A stretch of DNA of 13,527 nucleotides from Clostridia bacterium (GCA_017425745.1 JAFOXT010000028.1:1-13527); one strand, 5' to 3'; counted from the stretch's first letter, positions 1 to 8,370 are shown. Notes: generated by a model from the sequence alone, not told the origin. Numbers and translations: made by a program.

Positions 1-1892
1 ATCTTGTTGACGGTGTTACAAAGCTCGGTCAGATTCCGCTTTCTGCAAGTAAGGAAGAGGCTCAGAGCGAAAATATAAGAAAAATGTTCCTTGCTATGAG
101 TCAGGACATCAGGGTTATTATCATAAAGCTTGCTGACCGTGTGCATAATATGCGCACTCTTCAGTTTATGCCCGAGGAAAAGCAGAGATATAAGGCTAAG
201 GAAACTCTTGAAATATATGCTCCCATAGCTCACCGTCTTGGTATCAGAGCCTTCAAAGAGGAGCTTGAAGACCTTGCAATCTGTTATCTTGACCCCGTTG
301 CGTATAAGGAAATTGAAGCAACCCTTGAAAATCAGAATCTTAAAAGACAGGATTTTCTTCAGAATATAAAGGACGAAATTCAGGAGAGAGTAAAGCAGGA
401 AGTGCCGAATGTGCACATTGCAGGACGAATCAAGAGTGTTCACGGCATCTACCGTAAAACATATATGAAGGGTAAAACCTTTGATGAAATTTATGATATT
501 TATGCTGTAAGACTTATTGTTGATTCTGTTTATGAATGTTATTGCTGTCTTGGTATTATCCACGATATGTTCAATCCCATTCCCGGCAGATTCAAGGACT
601 ATATTTCAACTCCCAAGCCCAATATGTATCAGTCGCTTCATACTACGGTTATCGGCAAAGACGGTATTCTTTTTGAAGTGCAGATAAGAACATGGGAAAT
701 GCATCACACTGCTGAATACGGTATTGCTGCGCACTGGAAGTATAAGCAGGGCGTAAGCGGTAAGGCTAAGTTTGAGGAACGTCTTTCCTGGATAAGACAG
801 CTTCTTGAAAGCCAGCAGGACAGTGACGATGTTGAAGATATTGTCAAAACAATCAAAACCGATTTCATTCCTGAAGAGGTGTTTGCGTTTACCCCCAAGG
901 GTGACGTAATCAGCCTTCCTATGGGTTCTTGCATAATAGACTTTGCTTATGCAATCCACTCAGGTGTTGGTAATAAAATGATCGGCGCAAAGGTTGACGG
1001 AAGAATTTCAACTCTCGACCATAAAATCAATAACGGTGAAATTATTGAAATTCTAACAACCTCTTCACAGAATAAAGGCCCCAGCAGAGACTGGATGAAA
1101 ATTGCAAAAACAACTTCAGCCCGTACAAAAATCCGTTCCTGGTTCAAAAAGGAAAAGCGCGAGGAAAATATCATTGAAGGTAAGGCCGAGGTTGAACGCG
1201 AATTCAGACGCAACGGCATAAGACTGCCCGAAAAGCAGATGGGCGAATTCCTTATGAAGTTTGCAGAAAAGCATCACTGTAATACAGTTGACGATTTTTA
1301 TGCTGCAATCGGTTACGGAGGACTTGTTCTTACTAACTTTATTCCGAGAATCAAGGATGAGTACACAAAGCTTATCAAAGAAACTCAGCCCGAGCTTGTG
1401 CAGACTGTTGCTGCACCTAAAAAGGTTGTAAAAAGTGCAGACGGCATTATTATTGAGGGTATTGATAACTGTCTTATCAAATTCTCACGCTGCTGTGACC
1501 CTCTTCCCGGTGATGATATTATCGGCTTTATTACAAGAGGTCACGGTGTGTCTATTCATACAAGAAAATGCAGTAACGTACCTAAAGACCTTGCAAACTG
1601 TGCTGAACCTGAAAGATGGATTAACGCATACTGGGATACAAAGGTACAGAATTCTTATCGTGTAACCCTTGCGATTACCTGTATGAACCGCGTTGGTATG
1701 CTTGCTGACCTTTCGGGCGTAATTGCAAATATGCACGTTATGATTCACTCTATCTTCACAAAAGACGGCAGTGACGGCAGATGCACTGTTTATATGACAA
1801 TTACAGTCAACGGAGCAGAGCATCTCAAGAGCGTTTGCGAAAAACTTAAAAAGATTAAAGGTGTTCTTAACACAGAGCGTTCAGGTCTGTAA
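1..1892 (+). CDS. rel: Bifunctional (p)ppGpp synthetase/hydrolase Rel (RelA/SpoT family), 5'-truncated by window edge
   Basis: The enzyme makes (p)ppGpp from ATP and GTP/GDP during amino-acid starvation and hydrolyses it otherwise; it acts in the cytosol and on ribosomes. The open frame continues upstream of the first ATG at 84: the in-frame residues from base 3 begin LVDGVTKL, a conserved stretch of the HD hydrolase domain, so the true start lies outside. 629 residues are visible and roughly 100 N-terminal ones are missing. In order: the end of the hydrolase domain with LADRVHNMRT (42-52), the synthetase domain with RFKD (196-199), MYQSLHTT (about 208-215) and the catalytic Glu in FEVQIRT (about 225), a TGS domain (about 291-352), a Cys-containing ZFD/CC domain with RCCDPLPGDD (about 496-505), and a C-terminal ACT domain (about 552-629). 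The RxKD form of the synthetase motif is the one known from bifunctional Rel rather than monofunctional RelA. The upstream HD residues cannot be checked here. dtd follows after 17 bases. Confidence 0.96.
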   Translation, partial: LVDGVTKLGQIPLSASKEEAQSENIRKMFLAMSQDIRVIIIKLADRVHNMRTLQFMPEEKQRYKAKETLEIYAPIAHRLGIRAFKEELEDLAICYLDPVAYKEIEATLENQNLKRQDFLQNIKDEIQERVKQEVPNVHIAGRIKSVHGIYRKTYMKGKTFDEIYDIYAVRLIVDSVYECYCCLGIIHDMFNPIPGRFKDYISTPKPNMYQSLHTTVIGKDGILFEVQIRTWEMHHTAEYGIAAHWKYKQGVSGKAKFEERLSWIRQLLESQQDSDDVEDIVKTIKTDFIPEEVFAFTPKGDVISLPMGSCIIDFAYAIHSGVGNKMIGAKVDGRISTLDHKINNGEIIEILTTSSQNKGPSRDWMKIAKTTSARTKIRSWFKKEKREENIIEGKAEVEREFRRNGIRLPEKQMGEFLMKFAEKHHCNTVDDFYAAIGYGGLVLTNFIPRIKDEYTKLIKETQPELVQTVAAPKKVVKSADGIIIEGIDNCLIKFSRCCDPLPGDDIIGFITRGHGVSIHTRKCSNVPKDLANCAEPERWINAYWDTKVQNSYRVTLAITCMNRVGMLADLSGVIANMHVMIHSIFTKDGSDGRCTVYMTITVNGAEHLKSVCEKLKKIKGVLNTERSGL

Positions 1893-1909
1893 GAACAAAA
1901 GGTGATAAA

Positions 1910-2371
1910 ATGAAAGCAGTAATCCAAAGAGTAACAAAGGCATCTGTTACGGTTGACGGAGTAATTACAGGCGAAATCGGTCAGGGTTTTCTTGTGCTTC
2001 TCGGTGTAATGCAGGGTGACACAGAAGCTGAAATGAAGCTTCTTGCAAAAAAGATAGCTGAAATCCGCATTTTTGAAGATGAAAATCAGAAGATGAACCT
2101 TTCTCTTGATAAAATTGACGGCGAAGTGCTTGTTGTTTCACAGTTTACTCTTTGTGCTGATGTTTCACACGGCAGAAGACCTTCATTTATCAATTCTGCA
2201 CCTCCGGCTGAGGCGAATGAGCTTTATGAAAAGTTCTGCGAAGAGCTGAGAAGTCTTGGCGTTAAAAAGGTAGCTCAGGGTGTTTTCGGTGCAGATATGG
2301 CTGTTGAGCTTCTCAACGACGGCCCTGTTACAATTATTATGAACACAGATGAATGGAAGAAGGGTAAATAA
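1910..2371 (+). CDS. dtd: D-aminoacyl-tRNA deacylase (DTD)
   Basis: The enzyme hydrolyses the ester between a D-amino acid (or glycine mischarged on tRNA-Ala) and tRNA, keeping D-residues out of proteins. It is a cytosolic homodimer. The 153-residue length is normal for the family. Visible signatures are the N-terminal MKAVIQRV strand, SQFTL (77-81) in the active site, GRRPSF (88-93) and the Gly-Pro pair in NDGPVT (138-139), which matches the Gly-cisPro motif that rejects L-amino acids. The ATG is preceded by AAAGGTGA (1898-1904), a good ribosome binding site, 17 bases after rel. The rel-dtd pairing is widely conserved in Firmicutes. The stop codon overlaps the next start by one base (TAATG), which suggests translational coupling. 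Confidence 0.96.
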   Translation: MKAVIQRVTKASVTVDGVITGEIGQGFLVLLGVMQGDTEAEMKLLAKKIAEIRIFEDENQKMNLSLDKIDGEVLVVSQFTLCADVSHGRRPSFINSAPPAEANELYEKFCEELRSLGVKKVAQGVFGADMAVELLNDGPVTIIMNTDEWKKGK

Positions 2372-3003
2372 TGTCAATTGAGGTTAAAAGAGTACAGCTT
2401 GGCGTGATGGGCACAAACAGCTATATTATTCTCCACAAGGAAAGCGGAGACTGTGCCTTTGTTGACCCGGGTGAGTACGGCGAAAGACTTAAGGCTTACC
2501 TCAAAAATATGGGCATTGAAAAGCTTCGCTACATTCTTCTTACTCACGGTCATTTTGACCATATAAAAGGTGTAAAAAGCCTCAAGGCTGATTTTGGCGG
2601 AGAGGTTGTAATCCATAATCTTGATGCTGACTGCCTTTATGACAGCAGCAAATCCCTCGGTGACCTTTTTGGTCTTTCAATGCCTTCTATTGAGGCTGAC
2701 AAAACCGTAACTGACGGTGATACACTTGTTTTAGGCGACACGGAAATAAAGGTAATGCACACTCCCGGACACACTGTGGGTGGTGTATGCTATATTATTG
2801 ATGATATGATTTTCTCGGGAGATACACTTTTCTGCGACTCCGTGGGAAGAACTGATTTTCCCGGCGGAAGTGCCGAGGTGCTTACGGAATCTCTCAGAAG
2901 GCTTGCCTCACTTGAGGGCAATTACAAGGTTTATCCCGGTCACGAGGATATTACCGACCTTGACAGAGAAAGAAAGTATAATTTTTACATGAAAGGCATG
3001 TAA
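2371..3003 (+). CDS. Metallo-beta-lactamase-fold hydrolase, glyoxalase II-like
   Basis: A 210-residue single-domain binuclear metal hydrolase. Seen directly: THGHFDH (58-64), the HxHxDH zinc motif; HTPGHT (130-135) giving the next metal-binding His; SGDTLF (149-154) giving the bridging Asp; and YPGHE (188-192) with the last His. All expected metal ligands are present. The short GloB/YqgX-like group lacks the large C-terminal substrate domain of true glyoxalase II. It is usually annotated as hydroxyacylglutathione hydrolase-like, probably cleaving a small thioester such as one formed from methylglyoxal with a low-molecular-weight thiol. Because many Clostridia lack glutathione, the real substrate is unknown. 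The start overlaps the dtd stop codon. This gene is commonly found beside rel-dtd in Clostridia (recalled, not checked). Confidence 0.9.
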   Translation: MSIEVKRVQLGVMGTNSYIILHKESGDCAFVDPGEYGERLKAYLKNMGIEKLRYILLTHGHFDHIKGVKSLKADFGGEVVIHNLDADCLYDSSKSLGDLFGLSMPSIEADKTVTDGDTLVLGDTEIKVMHTPGHTVGGVCYIIDDMIFSGDTLFCDSVGRTDFPGGSAEVLTESLRRLASLEGNYKVYPGHEDITDLDRERKYNFYMKGM

Positions 3004-3006
3004 ACA

Positions 3007-4482
3007 ATGAATCTTATAACAGTTAACAATTCCTTTCGTTATGAAACGGAAAATTTGCTGAGACTTTTTTATCCTCATATTAAAATTTATGAAGATAAAG
3101 AAGAAATCGACGCAGATGAGCTTTGCATGACTCAGCTTGACGGAAACAGTATAAATGTAATTCTTAAAAAAGATGGCTGCGTACAAAAACGCACAGCGTC
3201 ATTCGACCTGAAGGATAAATACTTTGACGAAAGTGACGACAGCTTTTTTGAAAGAAAAATTGCACTTATGCTTTTTGAAATTCTTACAGAGAGCACAGGT
3301 TATGTGCCTCACTGGGGAATTCTTACCGGTGTAAGACCTGCAAAGCTGATGACAAATCTTTCAAATAAATACGGCGAAAAAGCGGCAGCAGAGTACTTTA
3401 TGAATGAGCTTAAGGTAAGTGAAGAGAAAACAGCACTTGCCCTTATGGTTGCAAAAAACGAAGCACCCATTATAGAGGAGAGTGAGGCGGACTCCTTCTC
3501 GCTTTATGTGGCAATACCATTCTGCCCTTCAAGATGTACCTATTGCTCCTTTGTTTCACATTCAAACGATTCGGCAAAAAAGCTGATTCCGCAGTATGTT
3601 GAAAAGGTTTGTGAGGAGCTTCAATATACTGCAGAAATTGCAAAGAAGCTTTCACTTAAGCTGCAGAGTATATATATCGGCGGCGGTACACCTACTGTGC
3701 TTACTGCTGAGCAGATGAAAAAAATTACAGACACAATCAAAGAAAACTTTGATTTCACTTACATAAAGGAATACACAATTGAAGCAGGCAGACCCGACAG
3801 CACAGACGAGGCAAAGCTTTCTGTAATGAAAAATTCGGGCTGTACAAGAATAAGCATTAATCCGCAGACCTTCAATAACGAGGTGCTTTCCTTAATCGGC
3901 AGAAGACATACCGCTGAGGAAACTGTTGACTGCTTCAATCTTGCAAGAGAAAAAGGCTTCAACAATATCAATATGGATCTTATTGCAGGTCTTCCGGGTG
4001 ACTCGCTTCAAAGCTTTGAGTACTCACTTGATAAGGCTATTTCTATGAATCCCGAGAATGTTACGGTGCATACACTTGCCCTCAAGCGTTCATCAAATCT
4101 TGTGACAGACAAAATGGAAAGCTCAACGGGTGACCTTGCAACAAAAATGCTGTCCCTTGTGCAGAAAAAGCTGACTGAAGCAGGTTATATCCCTTATTAT
4201 ATGTACCGACAGAGCAAATGCCTCGGTAACCTTGAAAATGTCGGCTGGGCAAAGGCAGGCTACGAAGGGCTCTATAACGTCTATATGATGGAGGAGTGTC
4301 ATACTGTGCTTGCAGTAGGTGCAGGGGCTGTAACAAAGCTTAAAGCGCCTTTTACAGGCGAAATTGAAAGAATATTCAACTACAAATATCCATACGAATA
4401 TATTAATGATTTTGAGAAAATACTAAACCGTAAAAACTATATTGAAGAGTTTTACGGAAAACATATTCACGAGGTGAACTGA
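3007..4482 (+). CDS. hemZ: HemZ-type radical SAM protein (oxygen-independent coproporphyrinogen III dehydrogenase family)
   Basis: A 491-residue radical SAM enzyme of the HemN/HemZ group, close to the roughly 500 residues of Bacillus HemZ. Features in order: an N-terminal HemZ-specific region (1-160) containing LTGVRPAKL (106-114); the iron-sulfur motif CPSRCTYC with Cys 173, 177 and 180 in the C-x3-C-x2-C spacing; GGGTP (225-229); EAGRPDST (about 257-264), typical of HemZ; and a C-terminal part with YYMYRQS and CLGNLENVGW. Family knowledge: HemN-like enzymes convert coproporphyrinogen III to protoporphyrinogen IX without oxygen, but HemZ homologues are often found where other haem genes are absent and their activity is less certain. 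No other haem gene is in the window. It starts three bases after the previous stop, with only a weak AAAGG-like ribosome binding site. The next gene starts immediately after its stop. Confidence 0.9.
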   Translation: MNLITVNNSFRYETENLLRLFYPHIKIYEDKEEIDADELCMTQLDGNSINVILKKDGCVQKRTASFDLKDKYFDESDDSFFERKIALMLFEILTESTGYVPHWGILTGVRPAKLMTNLSNKYGEKAAAEYFMNELKVSEEKTALALMVAKNEAPIIEESEADSFSLYVAIPFCPSRCTYCSFVSHSNDSAKKLIPQYVEKVCEELQYTAEIAKKLSLKLQSIYIGGGTPTVLTAEQMKKITDTIKENFDFTYIKEYTIEAGRPDSTDEAKLSVMKNSGCTRISINPQTFNNEVLSLIGRRHTAEETVDCFNLAREKGFNNINMDLIAGLPGDSLQSFEYSLDKAISMNPENVTVHTLALKRSSNLVTDKMESSTGDLATKMLSLVQKKLTEAGYIPYYMYRQSKCLGNLENVGWAKAGYEGLYNVYMMEECHTVLAVGAGAVTKLKAPFTGEIERIFNYKYPYEYINDFEKILNRKNYIEEFYGKHIHEVN

Positions 4483-5391
4483 ATGAGAGTTACTCTTGAC
4501 AGTATCAACTGCTGTATCAGAGAGGACGCTGAAAGCTTTATTGCATCAAGTGAAAAATCTTATTCTGAAAAAATCACACAGGTGGCTGAAAAAATTGCCG
4601 GCGAAAACGGCAGAACCCTTGTAATGCTTGCGGGTCCCTCAGGCTCCGGCAAAACAACAACTGCGCTGATGCTTAAAAACAAGCTCAAATCAATGGGTAA
4701 AAATGCAATTACGGTTTCGCTTGATGATTTCTACTGTGAAAACAACCTGAATTATACATTTGAGGACGGAACGGTAGATTATGAAACAGTTAAAGCTCTT
4801 GACGAAAAGCTTATCGGTGAGTGTCTTACAAAGCTTATAACAGACGGCAGATGCAGCTTACCTCATTTTGATTTCAAAACAAAAAAGCGTGACAGATTTA
4901 CAGAAACAGAAATTGAAAAAGACGGAGTTATAATCGTCGAGGGGCTTCATGCAATTAATCCCGTAATCACTGAAACGGTGAAGACCGAAAGAATGATTAA
5001 AATTTACGTCAGCGTTTCTTCAAGAATTTATGACAGTGAAAAGGTGCTTCTTACTAAACGTGATCTGCGCTTTGTAAGACGGCTTATAAGAGATTACCAC
5101 CACAGAAACTCTCAGGTTGAATTTACTTTTTATCTGTGGAGGGGTGTCAGAAAAGGGGAGGACAGATATCTTTTTCCTTATTCTGACAGAGCCGATATAC
5201 GCATAGATTCGCTGCATTCCTATGAGCCTTGTGTCTTTAAGGATACAGCCCTTGAGCTTCTTGATCATATTTCTGAAGGCAGTGAATATTACAAGGAAGC
5301 TTTGGAACTTAAAAACAAACTGAAGGGCTTTGTTTCAATTGCAGAAAGTGCAATACCAAAGGAGTCCCTTCTCAATGAATTTACAGGATAA
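4483..5391 (+). CDS. P-loop nucleoside kinase (uridine kinase/phosphoribulokinase family)
   Basis: A 302-residue kinase that probably phosphorylates a nucleoside such as uridine in pyrimidine salvage. Seen directly: a Walker A loop GPSGSGKTT (51-59), DDFY (81-84) which in uridine kinases carries the catalytic Asp, PHFDFKT (127-133), VEGLHAINP (152-160) and an arginine-rich lid region RRLIRDYHHR (199-208). Many Clostridial relatives are about 550 residues long, with a threonyl-tRNA-synthetase-like N-terminal extension (TGS and related domains). This one has only about 45 residues before the P-loop, so it is the short form. The ribosome binding site GAGGTGA lies at the very end of hemZ, and the ATG directly abuts the hemZ stop, so translation is probably coupled. 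The exact substrate (uridine, cytidine or another small molecule) cannot be read from the sequence. Confidence 0.85.
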   Translation: MRVTLDSINCCIREDAESFIASSEKSYSEKITQVAEKIAGENGRTLVMLAGPSGSGKTTTALMLKNKLKSMGKNAITVSLDDFYCENNLNYTFEDGTVDYETVKALDEKLIGECLTKLITDGRCSLPHFDFKTKKRDRFTETEIEKDGVIIVEGLHAINPVITETVKTERMIKIYVSVSSRIYDSEKVLLTKRDLRFVRRLIRDYHHRNSQVEFTFYLWRGVRKGEDRYLFPYSDRADIRIDSLHSYEPCVFKDTALELLDHISEGSEYYKEALELKNKLKGFVSIAESAIPKESLLNEFTG

Positions 5392-5411
5392 AGTTAAGGA
5401 GATGAGTTAAT

Positions 5412-7175
5412 ATGGCTGAAAGAAAAAAGCAGTCATTGCTTACCGGTGCAGGTGTACTTGCTATTGCGGCGGTACTTGTTAAAATAATCGGTGCAGTTTA
5501 TAAAATTCCGCTTATGAGCCTGCTTACTCCTGAAGGTAACGGTTACTTTCAGGGTGCGTATGCAATTTATAATCCGCTTTATGCAATTTCAATGGCAGGT
5601 CTGCCTATTGCTGTTGCAAAAATGGTTTCACAGAGCATTGAAAACGGCAGAATCAGAGATGCACAGCGAATTTTTCACGTTGCACAAAAGCTGTTTTTCG
5701 TTGTAGGCTTAACAGGTACTCTTGTGCTTATGCTTATTGCATATCCCTACTCTGTGCTCGTTAAATCACCGATGAACTATGTCAGTGTTCTTGCAGTAGC
5801 GCCCTGCATTATGTTCTGCTGTATGATGTCTTCGTTCAGAGGCTACTATGAAGGTCTTAACAATATGACACCTACAGGTGTATCTCAGGTTATTGAGGCA
5901 GCAGTTAAGTTTGCCTTCGGTCTTTCAGCAACTTATGTTTGCTTCAACCACTGGATTAATACATACCACAAAGAAGCGGTTAACGGTGTGGCAACTGTGT
6001 TCGGTGTAGAAGTACACAATGAAGCTGAAGCACTCAGTGTTATGTATCCATATGCTGCTGCAGTGGCAATTGTCGGTGTAACCCTGGGTTCAATGCTCGG
6101 TCTTCTTTATCTCTTTATCAGATATAAGAGAAAGGGCTTTGGTTTTACAAGAGAAGAGCTTGTAAATTCACCTGAGGCAGACAGTGACAAAAACCTCCGA
6201 AAAGCCCTTATCAGAATTGCAGCACCTATTGCTCTTAGCTCAGTGGTGCTCAATATCAGCAATATGATTGACGACCTTACCATCAGAAGCCGTCTTGCAT
6301 ATGCTATTGAGTCAGGCGGTGATACAGTTAAAAATATGTATCAGGCGGCTCTTACAGCTTCTCAGACACTTGACGAGGGTATCAATAACTACCTTTACGG
6401 TACACATGCAGCTGTTCTTAATATCAAAAACCTTATTCCTACAATCACTCTTACCCTTGGTATCAGCGCAATTCCCGTGCTTGCAGCTGCTTGGGCAAGA
6501 AAGAATAAAACCGATATCAAAAAAGCAATTGAAACCGTTCTTCGTGTAACAATGATGATAGCAATGCCTGCTGGCTTCGGTATTGCTGCAATTCCCGGAC
6601 CTATTCTTTCAATTATTTATAGCTCACAGCCGGAAATGATTCCCGTTGCTGAGCCTATGCTCAGAGTTTACGGTCTCGGTATTTTCCTTTTTGCAGCAAC
6701 ATCGCCAATGACCAATATGCTTCAGGCAGTGGGCAGAATGGATATTCCCATTAAGTCAATTGCAATCGGTAGCTGTGCAAAGGTTATACTCAACTTTATT
6801 CTTATCGGCAATCCTGAAATCAATATCAACGGTGCGCCTATCAGCACAACCGTATGTTACATTATCATTTTTGCAATTAACCTTGCATCACTTCTTAAGG
6901 TAACACAGGTAAAAATCAATTTTATTTCTGTTTATCTGAAGCCCTTGGTTTCTGCAATAGCCTGCGGTGTTACAGCTTGGGGCATAAACTATGTAGTTAC
7001 CGAAAAGCTTATGCTTGAAAGCAGAATTTTTACAATTGTTTCAATAGGTGCAGCAGCTGTTGTTTATGCAGTTTTAATGCTGATTCTTAAAGGAATTGTT
7101 AAAGATGATGTAGAAATGCTCCCAAAAGGAGAAAAAATCGCAAAAATCCTTGCAAAATTTGGCTTGTTAGGGTAA
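5412..7175 (+). CDS. SpoVB/MurJ-like polysaccharide flippase (MOP superfamily; YabM-like)
   Basis: A polytopic membrane protein of 587 residues with about 12-14 hydrophobic segments spread over its whole length, and an N-terminus (LLTGAGVLAIAAVLVKIIGA, then YKIPL) typical of SpoVB and putative polysaccharide-biosynthesis exporters. Members of the family flip lipid-linked cell-wall or glycan precursors across the cytoplasmic membrane; SpoVB itself serves spore cortex synthesis. Its position before mazG, rqcP, yabP and yabQ matches yabM of Bacillus subtilis, so a cell-wall or spore-envelope role is likely. It is longer than typical SpoVB (about 520 residues), with extra hydrophilic loops near residues 178-215 and 295-335. 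A strong AAGGAG site (5396-5401) sits 10 bases before the ATG, and the gap to the kinase is 20 bases. Substrate is inferred, not seen. Confidence 0.85.
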   Translation: MAERKKQSLLTGAGVLAIAAVLVKIIGAVYKIPLMSLLTPEGNGYFQGAYAIYNPLYAISMAGLPIAVAKMVSQSIENGRIRDAQRIFHVAQKLFFVVGLTGTLVLMLIAYPYSVLVKSPMNYVSVLAVAPCIMFCCMMSSFRGYYEGLNNMTPTGVSQVIEAAVKFAFGLSATYVCFNHWINTYHKEAVNGVATVFGVEVHNEAEALSVMYPYAAAVAIVGVTLGSMLGLLYLFIRYKRKGFGFTREELVNSPEADSDKNLRKALIRIAAPIALSSVVLNISNMIDDLTIRSRLAYAIESGGDTVKNMYQAALTASQTLDEGINNYLYGTHAAVLNIKNLIPTITLTLGISAIPVLAAAWARKNKTDIKKAIETVLRVTMMIAMPAGFGIAAIPGPILSIIYSSQPEMIPVAEPMLRVYGLGIFLFAATSPMTNMLQAVGRMDIPIKSIAIGSCAKVILNFILIGNPEININGAPISTTVCYIIIFAINLASLLKVTQVKINFISVYLKPLVSAIACGVTAWGINYVVTEKLMLESRIFTIVSIGAAAVVYAVLMLILKGIVKDDVEMLPKGEKIAKILAKFGLLG

Positions 7176-7199
7176 AATATTCCCAATTGAGGTAAAACA

Positions 7200-8006
7200 A
7201 TGGTTGACTTTACAAGAAAAGATAAATATAATATAGAGGACTTGCTTCATATTATGGAGCTTCTCAGAGGTCCCGGTGGTTGTCCCTGGGATGCAGAGCA
7301 GACACATGAAAGTATCCGTAAGGATTTTATTGAAGAAACCTATGAGGTAATTGAAGCAATAAATAAAAATGATAAAGAGCTTCTCAAGGAAGAGCTCGGA
7401 GATGTGCTTTTGCAGGTTGCGTTTCACACCCAGATTGAAAAGGAAATGGATTCATTCGGCTTTGATGAAGTCTGCGACGGAATCTGTCAGAAGCTGATCG
7501 AACGCCACCCCCATGTTTTCGGCGAGGTCAGTGTGTCATCAACTGATGAGGTGCTTACCAACTGGGATAACATTAAGAGAAAGTCCAAGGGTCAGAAAAC
7601 ACAGGGCTCTTCAATGCTCAAGGTTCCAAAGGAGCTTCCTGCACTTATGAGAGCGCAGAAGATTCAGTCAAAGGCGAAGAAGGCAGGCTTTGACTGGGAT
7701 AATATTGACGGAGCGTTTGAAGCACTTTACAGTGAGCTCGATGAGCTTAAGGCTGCAATGAAAAACGGCAGTGCTGAGGAAATCAGAGATGAGATGGGTG
7801 ATCTTCTTTTCTCTTGCGTAAATGTTTCACGTTTTCTTGATGTTGATTCTGAAGAGGCACTTACGGTTTCTAACGAAAAATTCATAAGCCGTTATGTTAC
7901 TGTTGAAAAGCTTGCGGAAGAGAGAAACATTAATATGAAAGAAACTCCTATTGAGGAGTTGGACGAGCTTTGGAAAGAAGCTAAAATAATTTTAGGATCC
8001 AATTGA
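7200..8006 (+). CDS. mazG: Nucleoside triphosphate pyrophosphohydrolase MazG
   Basis: Hydrolyses NTPs or dNTPs to the monophosphate and pyrophosphate, acting as a house-cleaning enzyme. The 268 residues match the two-domain E. coli-type MazG (about 263). The first MazG domain has GGCPWDAEQTHES (26-38), the metal-binding pair E45-E46 and the EELGD motif (64-68). The second has ELDELK (179-184) and RDEMGD (196-201), so both repeats keep acidic metal-binding residues. In Bacillus the equivalent YabN carries an N-terminal tetrapyrrole-methylase domain; here it is absent and the protein starts directly with MazG. The ATG follows TTGAGG by about 7 bases and lies 24 bases after the flippase gene. 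E. coli MazG is reported to affect ppGpp levels indirectly, and rel lies in the same window, but a functional link is only speculation. Confidence 0.95.
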   Translation: MVDFTRKDKYNIEDLLHIMELLRGPGGCPWDAEQTHESIRKDFIEETYEVIEAINKNDKELLKEELGDVLLQVAFHTQIEKEMDSFGFDEVCDGICQKLIERHPHVFGEVSVSSTDEVLTNWDNIKRKSKGQKTQGSSMLKVPKELPALMRAQKIQSKAKKAGFDWDNIDGAFEALYSELDELKAAMKNGSAEEIRDEMGDLLFSCVNVSRFLDVDSEEALTVSNEKFISRYVTVEKLAEERNINMKETPIEELDELWKEAKIILGSN

Positions 8007-8036
8007 GAGAAATCTCGTGGAAAATATATATCTTAT

Positions 8037-8041
8037 GGAGG
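8037..8041 (+). promoter_or_regulatory. Ribosome binding site that fixes the hup start
   Basis: GGAGG lies 8 bases before the ATG at 8050. An in-frame ATG at 8017-region would add 11 residues (MENIYLMEDKK) before the canonical HU N-terminus and has no comparable site, so 8050 is preferred. HU proteins normally begin MNKxEL. Confidence 0.85.
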
Positions 8042-8049
8042 ATAAAAAA

Positions 8050-8322
8050 ATGAATAAAACTGAATTAATCAATGCAGTTGCAGCTAAGGCTGAAATTTCA
8101 AAGAAGGATGCAGAAAAGGCTCTTGCAGCAGTTCTCGGTTCAATCGAAGACGCTCTCAAGGCTGGTGATAAGGTTCAGCTTATCGGTTTCGGTACATTTG
8201 AAGTTAAGGAAAGAGCTGCAAGAACAGGTCACAACCCCAAGACAGGCGAAGCTATCGAAATCGCTGCTGCTAAGGTTCCTTCCTTCAAGGCAGGCGCTGC
8301 TCTCAAAGACGCAGTAAAATAA
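8050..8322 (+). CDS. hup: DNA-binding protein HU
   Basis: A 90-residue histone-like protein that binds and bends DNA as a dimer and compacts the nucleoid. Family marks: MNKTELI at the N-terminus, GFGTFEV (46-52), the DNA-intercalating arm RTGHNPKTGEAIEI (58-71) with the conserved proline at 63, and VPSFKAG (76-82). The arm is complete. Codon use is strongly biased (AAG, GCT and GTT rich), as expected for an abundant protein. It lies between mazG and rqcP, an arrangement recalled from many Clostridia but not from Bacillus subtilis, where yabN and yabO are adjacent. It is followed within 15 bases by a terminator-like hairpin, which would give an abundant transcript ending after hup. Confidence 0.97.
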   Translation: MNKTELINAVAAKAEISKKDAEKALAAVLGSIEDALKAGDKVQLIGFGTFEVKERAARTGHNPKTGEAIEIAAAKVPSFKAGAALKDAVK

Positions 8323-8336
8323 TTAACGAAATTATG

Positions 8337-8370
8337 GGGCTTCCTTCAGACAGGAAGTCCTGAATTTTTT
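8337..8370 (+). terminator. Probable intrinsic terminator or attenuator after hup
   Basis: GGGCTTCCT (8337-8345) pairs with AGGAAGTCC (8352-8360) to give a 9-bp stem with one G-U pair and a 6-base loop. After four bases (TGAA) come six Ts (8365-8370). The gap before the T-run weakens it a little. The T-run is followed after one base by GGAGG (8372-8376), the ribosome binding site of rqcP, so readthrough must supply the downstream genes unless an unseen promoter does. Confidence 0.65.

Noticed and set aside
606..1823. Several antisense open frames opposite rel (606-959, 704-934, 947-1219, 1485-1823)
   Set aside because: They overlap a strongly supported conserved gene, lack convincing ribosome binding sites and show no recognisable domains. 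They are explained by the codon bias of the sense strand.
8007..8016. GAGA-AA-TCTC inverted repeat between mazG and hup
   Set aside because: Only four base pairs around a two-base gap and no T-run; too weak for a terminator or operator.
8003..8032. Possible hup promoter TTGAGA with a 16-base spacer and TATATA
   Set aside because: Transcription would start at about 8037, inside the hup ribosome binding site, leaving no usable leader. The -35-like part also overlaps the mazG stop. Probably chance AT-rich sequence.
8017..8049. Earlier alternative start for HU at 8017
   Set aside because: It is a GTG/ATG-region start adding a non-HU N-terminal stretch. The GGAGG 8 bases before 8050 and the canonical MNKTEL start fit far better.
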